DNA of 64,000 nt from Sellimonas catena (GCF_045063725.1 NZ_CP173695.1), one strand, 5' to 3'. Counted from the stretch's first letter, positions 28,539-37,231 are shown. Numbers and translations are program-made. The notes: generated by a model from the letters alone, not told the origin.

Positions 28539-29735
28539 TGTTCCATCTACGGCATTTTGTACTGTCTCGACCGCTTTTTCCAGCTGATTGTCCGTCTGAT
28601 CATCCGCTGACTTTTCCACAACAATATCCGGGGTAATTCCTTCTCCATGGATATTTCGGCCGTCCGGCGTAAAATACTGTGCCGTCGTAAGTTTTAAGCA
28701 GGAGCCGTCAGACAGGGAGTAGAGCGTCTGTACGATCCCTTTCCCGTAAGTCTGTGTCCCGATGATGGTTCCTGTCCCATAGTCCTGAACCGCGCCGGAA
28801 AAAACTTCAGAGGCACTTGCACTTCTGCCGTTCACAAGAACTGCGAGGGGCTTCGTAAACTGGTGCTCATCATCTGATGTTTTCGTGTCCACACGCTCCC
28901 CGTTTTTGTCTTCAGTATAGACAATTGTCCCCTCAGGGAGAAGCAGATCAAGAATCTGACAAACGGTATCCAGATTTCCTCCCGGGTTGTCACGAAGATC
29001 CACGACAAGAGCTGTCATTCCTTCTTTTTCCAACGTTTCCAGTCCGTTCTGGAATTGTTCATAAGTAACACTGTCAAACTCGGTAATCTTAAGATATCCG
29101 ACTCCGCCTTCCTTCATCTCGGTCTTTACAGTCCGGTTCTCCACAATCTTTCTTGTCATTTCCATATCAATACTGCTGCCATCTCTGCGTACAGTTACGG
29201 TGAGCTTCGTATTTTCTTCTCCTTTTACCAGATCTACAACATCTGAGAGGGACATTCCCGTCACGTCCTTTCCGTCTACCGACAGAAGGACATCTCCGTT
29301 TTTCATTCCTGCGTCCTCAGCCGGGGTGTCTTCGTAGACTTCCTGCACGGTAATCTCAAGTGTCTCCTGATCCTGTGCCATCAAAGCCCCTATCCCCGCA
29401 TATTTTCCCTCGGTGGAAGCAAGAAGGTCTTCTGTCTCCTCCTTGTCATAATAGACCGAGTAGGGATCTCCAAGTCCCGCCACATAGCCTTTCAGTGACA
29501 TATCCTGCAGATCTTCCTCTCTTACCTCATCCTCATAGAGAAACTGATTTTCGATAATACTCTGTATCTCGGCAGCCTTCCTTGACGTGCCGGCACTGAT
29601 TGCATCCGTGTGAAGACTGATCCTTCCCGTTGCTGTTAATCCTGCCAGCACAAGCAGTGCCGCCATAAACATCGTGAGGGCGCCATAAAGCGCCCCCTTA
29701 AGTAAAATTCGTTTTTCTTTCCTTTGATCTTCCAT
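28527..29735 (-). CDS. S41-family C-terminal processing protease (CtpA-like)
   Basis: This is a 402-aa membrane-anchored serine protease. It has an N-terminal transmembrane helix (LYGALTMFMAALLVLAGLTA, about 13-32), a PDZ domain (AEDAGMKNGDVLLSVDGKDV) and an S41 catalytic domain. That domain contains LVVDLRDNPGGNLD, the nucleophile segment NGRSASASEVFSGA and the lysine in TYGKGIVQTLY. Ctp proteases cut exported or wall-associated proteins. It is the last gene of the ftsEX/M23 operon, 23 bp after the M23 hydrolase, suggesting a role in regulating wall hydrolysis. Confidence 0.92.
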   Translation of the reverse strand: MEDQRKEKRILLKGALYGALTMFMAALLVLAGLTATGRISLHTDAISAGTSRKAAEIQSIIENQFLYEDEVREEDLQDMSLKGYVAGLGDPYSVYYDKEETEDLLASTEGKYAGIGALMAQDQETLEITVQEVYEDTPAEDAGMKNGDVLLSVDGKDVTGMSLSDVVDLVKGEENTKLTVTVRRDGSSIDMEMTRKIVENRTVKTEMKEGGVGYLKITEFDSVTYEQFQNGLETLEKEGMTALVVDLRDNPGGNLDTVCQILDLLLPEGTIVYTEDKNGERVDTKTSDDEHQFTKPLAVLVNGRSASASEVFSGAVQDYGTGTIIGTQTYGKGIVQTLYSLSDGSCLKLTTAQYFTPDGRNIHGEGITPDIVVEKSADDQTDNQLEKAVETVQNAVDGTEKE

Positions 29736-29758
29736 CTGATCCCTTTCTGAGTCTGAAA

Positions 29759-30931
29759 TTATAAGTAACTCAATGGATTCACCGGTGTTCCGTTTACATG
29801 TACTTCATAGTGAAGATGCGGTCCGGTTACAATTCCCGTCGCACCGATCGCCGCAATATTCTGTCCCCTGGACACCTTCTGTCCTGCACTGACATACACG
29901 GCGCTGCAATGCTGGTACCATGTCTGGATTCCATTTCCATGATTGACTACTACATAATTTCCACGTGCGCTGTTATAAGATGCCGTGACAACGGTTCCGG
30001 CTTCCGACGCATAGATCGGCGTTCCGGTCGCTCCGCCAAAATCGATACCGTCATGTCTGCTCGTCGCACCTGCCGTCGGAGCTGTACGATATCCATACCC
30101 GCTTGTGATCCGCGGACTTGCAACCGGGTAAGCCAGTGTACCGTTTCCGGACACATAGGAACTTCCCGCACTTGATGAACTTCCGGAAGAAGATGCGGCC
30201 TGAGCGGCTCTCCTTGCAGCTTCTGCTGCTGCCTTTCTGGCAGCTTCCGCTTCCGCCTGACGTCTCTTGGCCTCTTCGGCCTCCTTAATCAGCTGCTGAA
30301 GCTTTGCGGCATTTTCACCGATCTGCTGTTCCAGACTGGAAATCTGCACTTCCTTTTCCGCGAGAAGCTGGTTGACACTGTCACGCTTTGCAATCAGGTC
30401 ATTCTGAAGTGTCTTTAATTCCTCTTCCTCTTTCTTCAGTACCTGTTCTTTCTTTTCAATCTCCTTTGTCAGCTGTTCATACTTTTCCAGCATGTTTCTG
30501 TCGTACTCGGAGATTGTCTGAACATACTCTGCTTTATTCAGCAGGTCTCCCATACTCCTGGCACTTAAAAGGATCTCAAGCAGGCTGGTGTTTCCGTTCT
30601 CATACATATATTTTATGCGAAGCTTCATCGCTTCATACTGGTCATTTTCCTGAATCTGGGCCTGCACAAGTTCATCCTGTGCTTTTTTGATCTCATCCTG
30701 CTTCTTTGTCAGCTTTTCCTCCGCTTCCTGCATATCGCTGATCACCTGATTCAGCTGACCGGCAAGTGAATTTTTCTCATTCTCCGCCGCTTCTTTCTGC
30801 TGCTGAAGCTCCTTTCCTCTCTGCTCGGCCTCTGAAATAGAATCAGCCTGCACAGGAACTGCGGTAAGTGAAAATATCATGATGCCCGCCATGAACGCAA
30901 CTGCCATATGTCTGGCTTTCTTTTTCAACAT
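29759..30931 (-). CDS. Secreted M23 peptidase with coiled-coil (EnvC-like)
   Basis: The 390-aa protein has a signal peptide (about 1-29, ending VPVQA-DS) and a long coiled-coil (about 32-250). A Ser/Gly linker and a C-terminal LytM/M23 domain follow (SGYGYRTAPTAG, SRHDGIDFGG, GPHLHYEVHVNG). The zinc ligands H, D and HxH are all present, so it is likely an active peptidoglycan endopeptidase. Coiled-coil M23 proteins such as EnvC or PcsB interact with FtsX and are switched by FtsEX. Its place directly after ftsX supports that role. Confidence 0.93.
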   Translation of the reverse strand: MLKKKARHMAVAFMAGIMIFSLTAVPVQADSISEAEQRGKELQQQKEAAENEKNSLAGQLNQVISDMQEAEEKLTKKQDEIKKAQDELVQAQIQENDQYEAMKLRIKYMYENGNTSLLEILLSARSMGDLLNKAEYVQTISEYDRNMLEKYEQLTKEIEKKEQVLKKEEEELKTLQNDLIAKRDSVNQLLAEKEVQISSLEQQIGENAAKLQQLIKEAEEAKRRQAEAEAARKAAAEAARRAAQAASSSGSSSSAGSSYVSGNGTLAYPVASPRITSGYGYRTAPTAGATSRHDGIDFGGATGTPIYASEAGTVVTASYNSARGNYVVVNHGNGIQTWYQHCSAVYVSAGQKVSRGQNIAAIGATGIVTGPHLHYEVHVNGTPVNPLSYL

Positions 30932-30952
30932 GATCTTTTGTCCTCCTTATGA

Positions 30953-31861
30953 CTACGCGCGCAAGTGCTTCCGAATGGTGATAAAACTTCCAAGGAATCC
31001 GATACCGGCACCCAGAGCAAGCCCTACCGGAAGCAACGTACGGTAAACATCCATGACAGGAATAAAATCAATAATATTGTTCAGAAGACTGAATCTCGTC
31101 ATAATATACTCTACTGCCTTATTATACATGAAGTAGAGAAGAATCAGAGGAATAATCGCTCCCACGATTCCGATGATAAGACCTTCGATTACAAACGGCG
31201 CCCGGACAAACCCGTCCTTCGCACCGATATATTTCATAATGGCAATCTCTTCACGCCGTACCGTCACACCCATTGTAACTGTGTTGCTGATCAGGAATAC
31301 GGATACAGCAAGCAGGATCGCGATAATCGCAATGGATACATACCAGATCAGGGAGTTCAGTCTTGTCAGTGTCTTGGCAACAACGTCAGATTTGTTGACA
31401 TTGCCGACTCCCTCCAGACTCTGTGCGTGCTCTACGATATCCTGCTGTTTTGAGACATCGCTCATATACACCTCATAGTGATTGGAATTGATCAGCGGGT
31501 TGTCATCAGCAAATCCCTCTGCCGCATCTTCATTGCCTGCAAAATAATCTTCCTGGAACTCTTCCCATGCCTTTTCTCCTGAGACGTACTCTACTCTCAG
31601 GACACCGTCCTGCTGTTTCAGGTCATCTCCGATGGCCTGAATCTGCTCTTCGGAGGTGCCTTCATTAAAGAAAACTGTAATCGCAACCCCTTCTTCTGCC
31701 TTCTGAACCATGTAATTGAAGTTCATGACGATCGCAAAGAAAAGGCCAAACACGAAAATACATGCTGCCATCGTTGCAACAGAAGCAAGTGAGAACAGCT
31801 TGTTACGGAAAATGTTCTTAACCCCCTGCTTTGTCGAATATCCTATTGTACTAATTTTCAT
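30953..31861 (-). CDS. ftsX: Cell division protein FtsX
   Basis: FtsX is the membrane half of the FtsEX complex and transmits ATP hydrolysis by FtsE to wall hydrolases outside. The 302-aa protein has one transmembrane helix near residues 20-45, a large extracellular loop, and three further helices at about 170-290. This is the FtsX topology with the permease signature. The start is taken at the ATG at 31861, which overlaps the ftsE stop; a GTG 12 bases upstream is less likely. It is followed by the M23 hydrolase gene. Confidence 0.95.
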   Translation of the reverse strand: MKISTIGYSTKQGVKNIFRNKLFSLASVATMAACIFVFGLFFAIVMNFNYMVQKAEEGVAITVFFNEGTSEEQIQAIGDDLKQQDGVLRVEYVSGEKAWEEFQEDYFAGNEDAAEGFADDNPLINSNHYEVYMSDVSKQQDIVEHAQSLEGVGNVNKSDVVAKTLTRLNSLIWYVSIAIIAILLAVSVFLISNTVTMGVTVRREEIAIMKYIGAKDGFVRAPFVIEGLIIGIVGAIIPLILLYFMYNKAVEYIMTRFSLLNNIIDFIPVMDVYRTLLPVGLALGAGIGFLGSFITIRKHLRA

Positions 31862-32537
31862 TATTATACCCACCTTTTTGTTCGTCGCTTACAATAACGC
31901 CCTTCTTCATTGTGATAACGCGTTTTTTCATCTCGTTTACGATTTCCTGGTTATGTGTCACGACAAGGACCGTCGTTCCACGGTCATTGGCCTCCTCAAG
32001 AAGCTTCATGATCTCCCATGAATTGGTCGGGTCGAGATTTCCCGTAGGCTCATCCGCCAGCAGGATCGCAGGCTCATTAACAATTGCTCTTGCAATGGCC
32101 ACCCTCTGCTGTTCCCCTCCGGAGAGTTCTTTCGGAAACGCTTTATATTTCTGTGCCAGTCCCACAAGCGACAATGCTGCCGGCACTTTCTGCTTGATAA
32201 TACGCGGTGATGTCTCTGTCACGCGGAGAGCAAATGCAATATTCTCATAGATATTCCGGTCTTTCAGAAGACGGAAATCCTGGAATACAACCCCCAGATG
32301 TCTCCGGTACTGAGGTATCTTTCTGTGTTTCAGACGGTTCAGGTTCTGGCCGTTGACAATAATACTGCCGCTGGTCGGATCCAGTTCCTTTAACAGTAAA
32401 CGAATCAGTGTAGATTTCCCGGAACCACTGTCACCGACAATAAATGCAAACTCTCCTTTTTCAATCTTCAGGTTTACACCATTGAGCGCAGCAATCCCTT
32501 TGGAATACTCCTTCGTTACTTCCTTAAATTCAATCAT
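31851..32537 (-). CDS. ftsE: Cell division ATP-binding protein FtsE
   Basis: FtsE is the cytoplasmic ABC ATPase that works with FtsX. The 228-aa sequence has Walker A GDSGSGKST (about 36-44), the Q-loop VFQDFRLLKDRN, signature LSGGEQQR and Walker B ILLADEPTGNLD, and the H-loop THN. Length and the SGSGKST/DFRLL motifs are typical. It overlaps ftsX and has an AGGAGGAG site. The upstream CdaR-like gene is 48 bp away. Confidence 0.96.
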   Translation of the reverse strand: MIEFKEVTKEYSKGIAALNGVNLKIEKGEFAFIVGDSGSGKSTLIRLLLKELDPTSGSIIVNGQNLNRLKHRKIPQYRRHLGVVFQDFRLLKDRNIYENIAFALRVTETSPRIIKQKVPAALSLVGLAQKYKAFPKELSGGEQQRVAIARAIVNEPAILLADEPTGNLDPTNSWEIMKLLEEANDRGTTVLVVTHNQEIVNEMKKRVITMKKGVIVSDEQKGGYNNEN

Positions 32538-32585
32538 AAGTCTCCTCCTGCTAATTACTGATACTCCTTGTAATCTGGCTGCCTT

Positions 32586-33674
32586 TTAGTATTCCTGTGT
32601 CTCCATATACTTCATGTATTTGACTACCATCAGCGCAATCTTGAAAGTAATGGCATCCTCGAACACACGAAGATCCAGCCCGGTGCTCTTCTGAAGCTTG
32701 TCAAGACGGTATACCAGTGTATTTCTATGGATATACAGCTGTCTCGATGTCTCAGATACATTCAGGCTGTTTTCAAAAAACTTGTTGATTGTTGTCAGCG
32801 TCTCCTCATCAAAGTCATCCGGGGATTTTCCCTCAAAAATCTCCCTGATAAACATCTTGCACAGCGGAATCGGAAGCTGGTAGATCAGCCGGCCGATGCC
32901 AAGCGCGCTGTATGCAATGATATCCTTCTCCTCAAAGAAGATCTTCCCGACATCCAGAGCAAGCTTTGCCTCTTTATATGATTTTGACACTTCCTTGATA
33001 TCACTTACGATCGTACCGTATGCGATATGAGCCCCCTCTTCGCCTTCTGATTTTAACATAGAAAGCATCTCTTCGGCAACCTTTTCCATCTCGGCATAGC
33101 CTTCTCCCGCGGAAAGCTCCTTTACGACAATAATATTCTTTTCGTCTACGGCCGTGATGAAATCTCTTGTCTTTCCACCAAAAAGAGTACGAACATTGTC
33201 AAGTGCATTCGTATCTTTATCGTGAGAAGTTTCAATAATAAAGATAACACGTCTGACGTCAGTGTCAATATGCAATTTTTTGGCACGGTTATAAATATCC
33301 ACCAGAAGAAGATTATCCAGCAGAAGATTTTTGATAAAATTATCTTTATCAAACCGCTCTTTATATGCGACAAGCAGATTCTGAATCTGGAATGCCGCAA
33401 TCTTTCCGATCATATATACGTCGTCATTTCCTCCGTTTGCAAGAAGGATGTACTCCAGCTGATGTTCGTCAAAAATCTTGAAGAACTGATATCCCTGGAT
33501 CACCTGGCTGTCGGCCGGAGATGCTACAAAAGAAAGTACCGCATTCTCATAATCGCCGTTTTCAGGGAATGTCGATGCCAGCACCTTCCCATCGATATCC
33601 ATGACACATAAATCAATTCTCGTTATTCCCTTTAATCCTTCAATGGTATTCTGTAGTATCTGGTTTGATATCAT
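32586..33674 (-). CDS. CdaR/PucR-type helix-turn-helix regulator
   Basis: The 362-aa protein has an N-terminal sensor-like domain (ITRIDLCVMDIDGKVLAST), a central GGDEF-like region typical of the CdaR family (around 130-260) and a C-terminal PucR helix-turn-helix (NVSETSRQLYIHRNTLVYRLDKLQ). Such proteins often regulate sugar-acid or purine catabolism, but no such genes are adjacent. Its position before ftsEX suggests either an operon with the division genes or independent control. The start at 33674 is preceded by GAGGAG. Confidence 0.85.
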   Translation of the reverse strand: MISNQILQNTIEGLKGITRIDLCVMDIDGKVLASTFPENGDYENAVLSFVASPADSQVIQGYQFFKIFDEHQLEYILLANGGNDDVYMIGKIAAFQIQNLLVAYKERFDKDNFIKNLLLDNLLLVDIYNRAKKLHIDTDVRRVIFIIETSHDKDTNALDNVRTLFGGKTRDFITAVDEKNIIVVKELSAGEGYAEMEKVAEEMLSMLKSEGEEGAHIAYGTIVSDIKEVSKSYKEAKLALDVGKIFFEEKDIIAYSALGIGRLIYQLPIPLCKMFIREIFEGKSPDDFDEETLTTINKFFENSLNVSETSRQLYIHRNTLVYRLDKLQKSTGLDLRVFEDAITFKIALMVVKYMKYMETQEY

Positions 33675-33791
33675 TCCGACTCCTCTTTTCTCCATTTTTT
33701 GTATGCAATTTTCACAATCGCATTGTTCTTTTCTTTCGTTTTCTAAAACTCACCTATGTTATATACTAATATAAATTCACAAAAAAAGAAA

Positions 33792-33823
33792 GAGGAAATA
33801 GCATTTTTTTATGCATTTCCTCT
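33792..33823 (-). terminator. Intrinsic terminator after the WecG/TagA-type gene
   Basis: The stem gaggaaat-gcat/atgcatttcctc has a T-rich loop and is followed on the minus strand by TTTCTTTTTTTG. It lies about 50 bases after the upstream stop codon. Confidence 0.8.
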
Positions 33824-33871
33824 CCCCGCATCCGGTCTTTCCACTGCATGACTCTGTGCATTGTGACGAAA

Positions 33872-34570
33872 TTACTGTTTGCTTCCCGACTGCCCCTGCT
33901 GTTCCTTTTCTTTCCTTTTTATTTCCGATTTCAGTTTGAATTTTACAAAAAAATCCTGCAGTCGGCTTTTTTTATTATTTTTCTGTTGTATATTCTTAAT
34001 TACTTCACCAAGGCCCACCCAGATTCTGGCATCCAGCACAGACTTGTTCTCGCCAATAAAATCTTCCTGAAGCGGAGATGGAAGCACGGAAATGATACAG
34101 TCAATCTCAGCTCCATTGATCTTATTGACAATCATATCACTCACTCCGGGCCTGTCCTCAACGATCTCGGCACCGGAAATCTCAATTCCGGAATAGTACC
34201 GCTCCAGATACTCCCTCAGAATTTCCTGTTTGTCGTCTCCCGGCGCCAGCAGAAATACTTTCCGACGATCCTTTTTCAGATATCTGAGAAACATCTTGAC
34301 AAACAGATTCGTTTCAGCCTCCCGAAGAAGCGTCCGGTCTTCCACCCCCGACAACTCCAGAAGTGTCCTGTCTCCCACGACAAGAAGATCCATCTGTGCA
34401 ATCTTCTCCCGAAGATCACCTGTTTCTGTCAGTTCGATTACTGAACTTCCGGCCAGGATCTCTATAGTACTGATCGGTTCCGTTTCCATATAGCGGATTG
34501 CTTCCTGCATTGCCTCTTTTGCTGTATATCCGTCTAATTGTACGCCTAAAACCTCAAACTTTTCACACAT
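33872..34570 (-). CDS. WecG/TagA/CpsF-family glycosyltransferase-like protein
   Basis: This is a 232-aa protein with the general layout of the family that adds ManNAc or similar sugars to undecaprenyl-linked intermediates. Features are VLGVQLDGYTAKEA at the N-terminus, LVVGDRTLLELSG, FLLAPGDDKQEILREYLE and a final ARIWVGLGEVIKN. The usual 'N.D' pattern of canonical TagA enzymes is only partly visible, so it may be a divergent member with another role. The C-terminal 30 residues are very basic, suggesting membrane association. The start at 34570 has AGGTGA upstream. Confidence 0.65.
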   Translation of the reverse strand: MCEKFEVLGVQLDGYTAKEAMQEAIRYMETEPISTIEILAGSSVIELTETGDLREKIAQMDLLVVGDRTLLELSGVEDRTLLREAETNLFVKMFLRYLKKDRRKVFLLAPGDDKQEILREYLERYYSGIEISGAEIVEDRPGVSDMIVNKINGAEIDCIISVLPSPLQEDFIGENKSVLDARIWVGLGEVIKNIQQKNNKKSRLQDFFVKFKLKSEIKRKEKEQQGQSGSKQ

Positions 34571-34676
34571 ACTATCACCTATCATTCCTAACCGGGCAAT
34601 TATAGCAGACCCCCAGCCGAATTTCAACAATTCTCACAAACTCTTCACACAAATTAACACTTTTGTAAAGCTACAA

Positions 34677-34835
34677 GCCAGGGGCCAGGAACATTGGACG
34701 ACGGAAAGCAAACTCGTTTGCTGGACGGCGTACATATGTTTCTGGGCGTATGGCGACAGCCATCAAGCGAGGAAATCGGTCATTTCGCTTCCCTCTTCCA
34801 TTTCCCCTCCTCCGATTTCCGAGCTTGCCCCTGGC
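34677..34835 (+). other. Multi-branched palindromic element (candidate structured RNA or repeat)
   Basis: Four pairings nest or follow one another. The outer stem is gccaggggc/gcccctggc (34677-34685 with 34827-34835, perfect). Inside it lie ccaggaacat/atgtttctgg (34685-34694 with 34736-34745) enclosing the hairpin agcaaa-ctcg-tttgct (34707-34722), then tggc-gaca-gcca (34751-34762), then ggaaatcgg/ccgatttcc (34771-34779 with 34812-34820). One pair is G-U on the plus strand but A-C on the minus strand, which slightly favours a plus-strand RNA. It starts 11 bases past the SASP stop. I see no promoter, terminator or coding content. A dispersed palindromic repeat is an alternative. Confidence 0.55.
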
Positions 34836-34845
34836 GTATCTCCAT

Positions 34846-35043
34846 TCACTCCCCGGTTTTCTTTTCCCTCCTCCTTCGGTTCACCATTCCTCCGATTCTC
34901 CCTGTCTCCTTCGAGGAAAGAGACTTCCATCCGTCATTCATCACCTGGTCCAGAAGTCCAAGTTCTTCCGCAATCTCGTATTTTAACTTTTCCTCTTCTG
35001 TCAGTTCGCTTAAGTTGATTTTCTTTTCTTTTTTCTGAGACAT
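34846..35043 (-). CDS. Small acid-soluble spore protein, alpha/beta-like
   Basis: The 65-aa protein matches the alpha/beta SASP pattern: KYEIAEELGLLDQV in the first half and ETGRIGGMVNRRRRE in the second, the positions where SASPs carry the cleavage region and the second DNA-binding helix. These proteins coat spore DNA. It is more basic and less canonical than the major SASPs (SLSSKETGRIGG rather than TSRxNGSVGG). The start at 35043 is used because the frame seven codons upstream reads through the ribosome binding site. That site is buried in a stable hairpin (35048-35075). Confidence 0.78.
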   Translation of the reverse strand: MSQKKEKKINLSELTEEEKLKYEIAEELGLLDQVMNDGWKSLSSKETGRIGGMVNRRRREKKTGE

Positions 35044-35075
35044 AAAAATACCCTCTCCTTTCATGGAGAGAGTAT
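35044..35075 (-). promoter_or_regulatory. Hairpin covering the SASP ribosome binding site
   Basis: On the minus strand atactctctcc pairs with ggagagggtat (11 bp, one G-U), with a 6-nt loop, followed by TTTTT and then the ATG. It has the form of an intrinsic terminator for the pspC gene 18 bases upstream. Its 3' arm also contains the SASP Shine-Dalgarno sequence, so translation from a read-through transcript would be hindered. Confidence 0.65.
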
Positions 35076-35093
35076 TTCCATCCTTTTCCTTCT

Positions 35094-35297
35094 TTATACG
35101 CCTTCCGGACGCTCCGGCATCACAACGGCCGCGATGAAATATCCCAGGACTCCTGTCCCGAAGCTTGCGCAGGTAAACAAAACGTATCCCAGCCGTATGA
35201 TGGTCGGATCAATGTGGAAATATTCTGCCACACCTGCACACACTCCGCAGAGCAACCTGTCATGATTTGAACGGTATAATCTTTTTTCCGGTTCCAT
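35094..35297 (-). CDS. PspC-domain membrane protein
   Basis: This 67-aa protein is almost entirely a PspC domain: RLYRSNHDRLLCGVCAGVAEYF, IDPTIIRLGYVLFTCAS and a C-terminal membrane helix (GTGVLGYFIAAVVMPE). PspC proteins take part in envelope stress responses. It follows the padR-DUF1700-DUF4097 genes by 50 bp, and PspC, HAAS and DUF4097 proteins often occur together, so it is probably part of that module. Confidence 0.88.
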   Translation of the reverse strand: MEPEKRLYRSNHDRLLCGVCAGVAEYFHIDPTIIRLGYVLFTCASFGTGVLGYFIAAVVMPERPEGV

Positions 35298-35347
35298 ATC
35301 TTCTATTCCTCCTGTCCGTTTATCTGAGTTCTCCGTTTCTTCCCGAA

Positions 35348-36181
35348 TTATTCAAATACAATTTCGATGCTTCCTGCCATACAGTCAGCTTTGATCTTTT
35401 TCCCTGTTCCGTGGTTCTGATCATAGTTTTCCTGAAGTCCCGAAGCAACGGATTCACCGTCGATACTGATATCTCCTGCACTTGCCTTCATCTTATAATC
35501 GTATTCAGACCGGTCCCCGGAAAGTTCGAGTGTAATGCCTCCTGCATTACAGGAAACGTCTGTATCGGACGGGCTGTTCCCTCTGCTCAGTTCTACACTT
35601 CCTGCATCACATTCAATCTCTATCTTCCCTACCGAAAATGTATCTGCCTCTACAGCTCCAGCGTCAACATCGAGATCCAGCTTCTCGCATCGAATCTCCT
35701 CAAACCATATAGATCCTGCACCGGCATATCCTTTTACCTTATCAAATTCAATCTTCTTCGGTACAGTAATAATCACCGTAGCATCCGAGTCATCCTGCCA
35801 ATGATTATTTCTTTCCTTTTCTGAGCGAACCACAAGTTTTGTCCCGTCTTTTTTCACTTCCAGATCGGACTCCGTATCCACATCTCTTGTGTCAATCCGT
35901 ATCTGACCGGACTGGCCCGTACTGGTCTTTACCTCGACTTTCATTGCTTCTGCCCGGATATCCAGACTTTGAATTCCCGAAAAACTCTTGAAATATACAG
36001 TATCTCCTGTTTTTTCGTGATGCTCTGTGTCATTTTCATGAAGCCATCTGACATGCGGGAAAAAATCAGATGGTATTTCTGACCGGTCTATTCCGATCGC
36101 TGCTGCCGAAACACACATCCCCGCTCCCAGAACAGCCAGTATTCCACAAGTAATCAGAACACCTTTCCACCTCTTTCTCAT
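35348..36181 (-). CDS. DUF4097-type envelope protein
   Basis: The 277-aa protein has a single N-terminal hydrophobic anchor (about 8-30). An extracellular domain follows, built of repeated beta-strand motifs: LDLDVDAGAVEADTFSVGK, IEIECDAGSVELSRG, VSCNAGGITLELSG, MKASAGDISIDGES. This 'AG-D/S/G-I/V' periodicity is typical of DUF4097 beta-helix proteins, sometimes called putative adhesins. The start overlaps the end of the DUF1700 gene area by a few bases. With PadR and DUF1700 it forms a compact envelope-response cassette. Confidence 0.85.
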   Translation of the reverse strand: MRKRWKGVLITCGILAVLGAGMCVSAAAIGIDRSEIPSDFFPHVRWLHENDTEHHEKTGDTVYFKSFSGIQSLDIRAEAMKVEVKTSTGQSGQIRIDTRDVDTESDLEVKKDGTKLVVRSEKERNNHWQDDSDATVIITVPKKIEFDKVKGYAGAGSIWFEEIRCEKLDLDVDAGAVEADTFSVGKIEIECDAGSVELSRGNSPSDTDVSCNAGGITLELSGDRSEYDYKMKASAGDISIDGESVASGLQENYDQNHGTGKKIKADCMAGSIEIVFE

Positions 36182-36182
36182 A

Positions 36183-36911
36183 CTATGCGCGCTCCTTTCC
36201 TCTGTAAAACAGTCTCCTTGTGACTCCTGTCAACACCCGGAAAATAAACGGAACCATGACGCAGCAGAGTCTGACGCTGAACACGGTAAGCAGAATTCCC
36301 GCGGAAAGCAGAAGAAGCCCGATTCCGCAGACGAGGAATCCTGCTGAAATTGAAGAAAACATTACTGTCACTCCTGCCACTGCCATCGCCACTCCGCAAA
36401 CCGCAATGCAGAATGAAAAAATAACAAAAGCAAAAAAGATTCCGAAGGCTCCTGCAATCAGTCCAAAAAGCCCTGCTACAGCTCCGCCGACGATTGGAAT
36501 CACGACAGGAAATCCTACACAGATAATAAGTATGATCAAAATAATTTTTAATGTCCTGCTGGTCCAGGGCCTCCTCTCCGGCTGCCCGTCTCCGTATCCG
36601 CGGTACGACTCCTCTTTTCCCGTGTAACCGCTGCTTGTCGTATAGTCCGCCGGCACCTCTCTGTCGTCGTACCGGCTCTGAAAAAATCCATTCTCAGCGT
36701 ACGCATCCCCTGCATCTTCCCCTCTTAATCCTTCCCGGATCATCAGGGCAACTTTCTCCGGACTTCCCAGTTCTTTTATGATCTGTTCCTCCATCTCCGG
36801 TCCTGCATCCGCAAAATAGTCTTCATAATACTGGACGGCCTCTTCCCGCTCTTCTTCTGAAAGATCGCCGAGAAGTATTCTCAATCTTTCCAAAAACTCC
36901 TGACGATTCAT
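36183..36911 (-). CDS. DUF1700 (HAAS-type) membrane protein
   Basis: The 242-aa protein begins with the DUF1700 signature (MNRQEFLERLRILLGDLSEEEREEAVQYYEDYFADAG, read in parts). A polar linker rich in Tyr/Gly/Arg (about 70-115) and several hydrophobic segments (about 120-225) follow. Such proteins are usually partnered with PadR regulators and DUF4097. The start ATG overlaps the padR stop (TGATG), showing translational coupling. The molecular role of the family is not established. Confidence 0.87.
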   Translation of the reverse strand: MNRQEFLERLRILLGDLSEEEREEAVQYYEDYFADAGPEMEEQIIKELGSPEKVALMIREGLRGEDAGDAYAENGFFQSRYDDREVPADYTTSSGYTGKEESYRGYGDGQPERRPWTSRTLKIILIILIICVGFPVVIPIVGGAVAGLFGLIAGAFGIFFAFVIFSFCIAVCGVAMAVAGVTVMFSSISAGFLVCGIGLLLLSAGILLTVFSVRLCCVMVPFIFRVLTGVTRRLFYRGKERA

Positions 36912-37231
36912 CAAATCATTCCTCCCTCAAAAATATCAGTAATCTTTTTTGAATATTTCAGCCACTCGGACCTGTACAGCTCCAGCATGACCGCTCCCTT
37001 GTCAGTTACTTTATAATACCGTCTGTTCCTTCCGTCATACTGTCTGTCGTAGACCTCCAGGCACTCATCTTTCTGCAGTCTGCGAAGCACCGGGTAGAGT
37101 GTGGATTCGGAAATGTCAATCGCCTTTCTGACATCCTGCGTAATCTTATAACCGTATGTCCCCTCTTCTTCCCGCGATACAACCGCCAGCACAATTGCAT
37201 CCAAAAGGGCTGCTCCGGTATTAAAAACCAT
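36911..37231 (-). CDS. PadR-family regulator
   Basis: This 106-aa winged-helix regulator has the PadR core: DAIVLAVVSREEEGTYGYKITQDV, STLYPVLRRLQKDECLEVYD and RRYYKVTDKG. It has the short C-terminal helix of the small subfamily. A 9-bp palindrome (37303-37323) overlaps the -10 box of its promoter, so it probably represses its own operon, which includes DUF1700 and DUF4097. Confidence 0.9.
   Translation of the reverse strand: MVFNTGAALLDAIVLAVVSREEEGTYGYKITQDVRKAIDISESTLYPVLRRLQKDECLEVYDRQYDGRNRRYYKVTDKGAVMLELYRSEWLKYSKKITDIFEGGMI

Noticed and set aside
34694..35038. Plus-strand open frames over the structured element and the SASP gene.
   Set aside because: They have no ribosome binding site or recognisable family and run antisense to the SASP.
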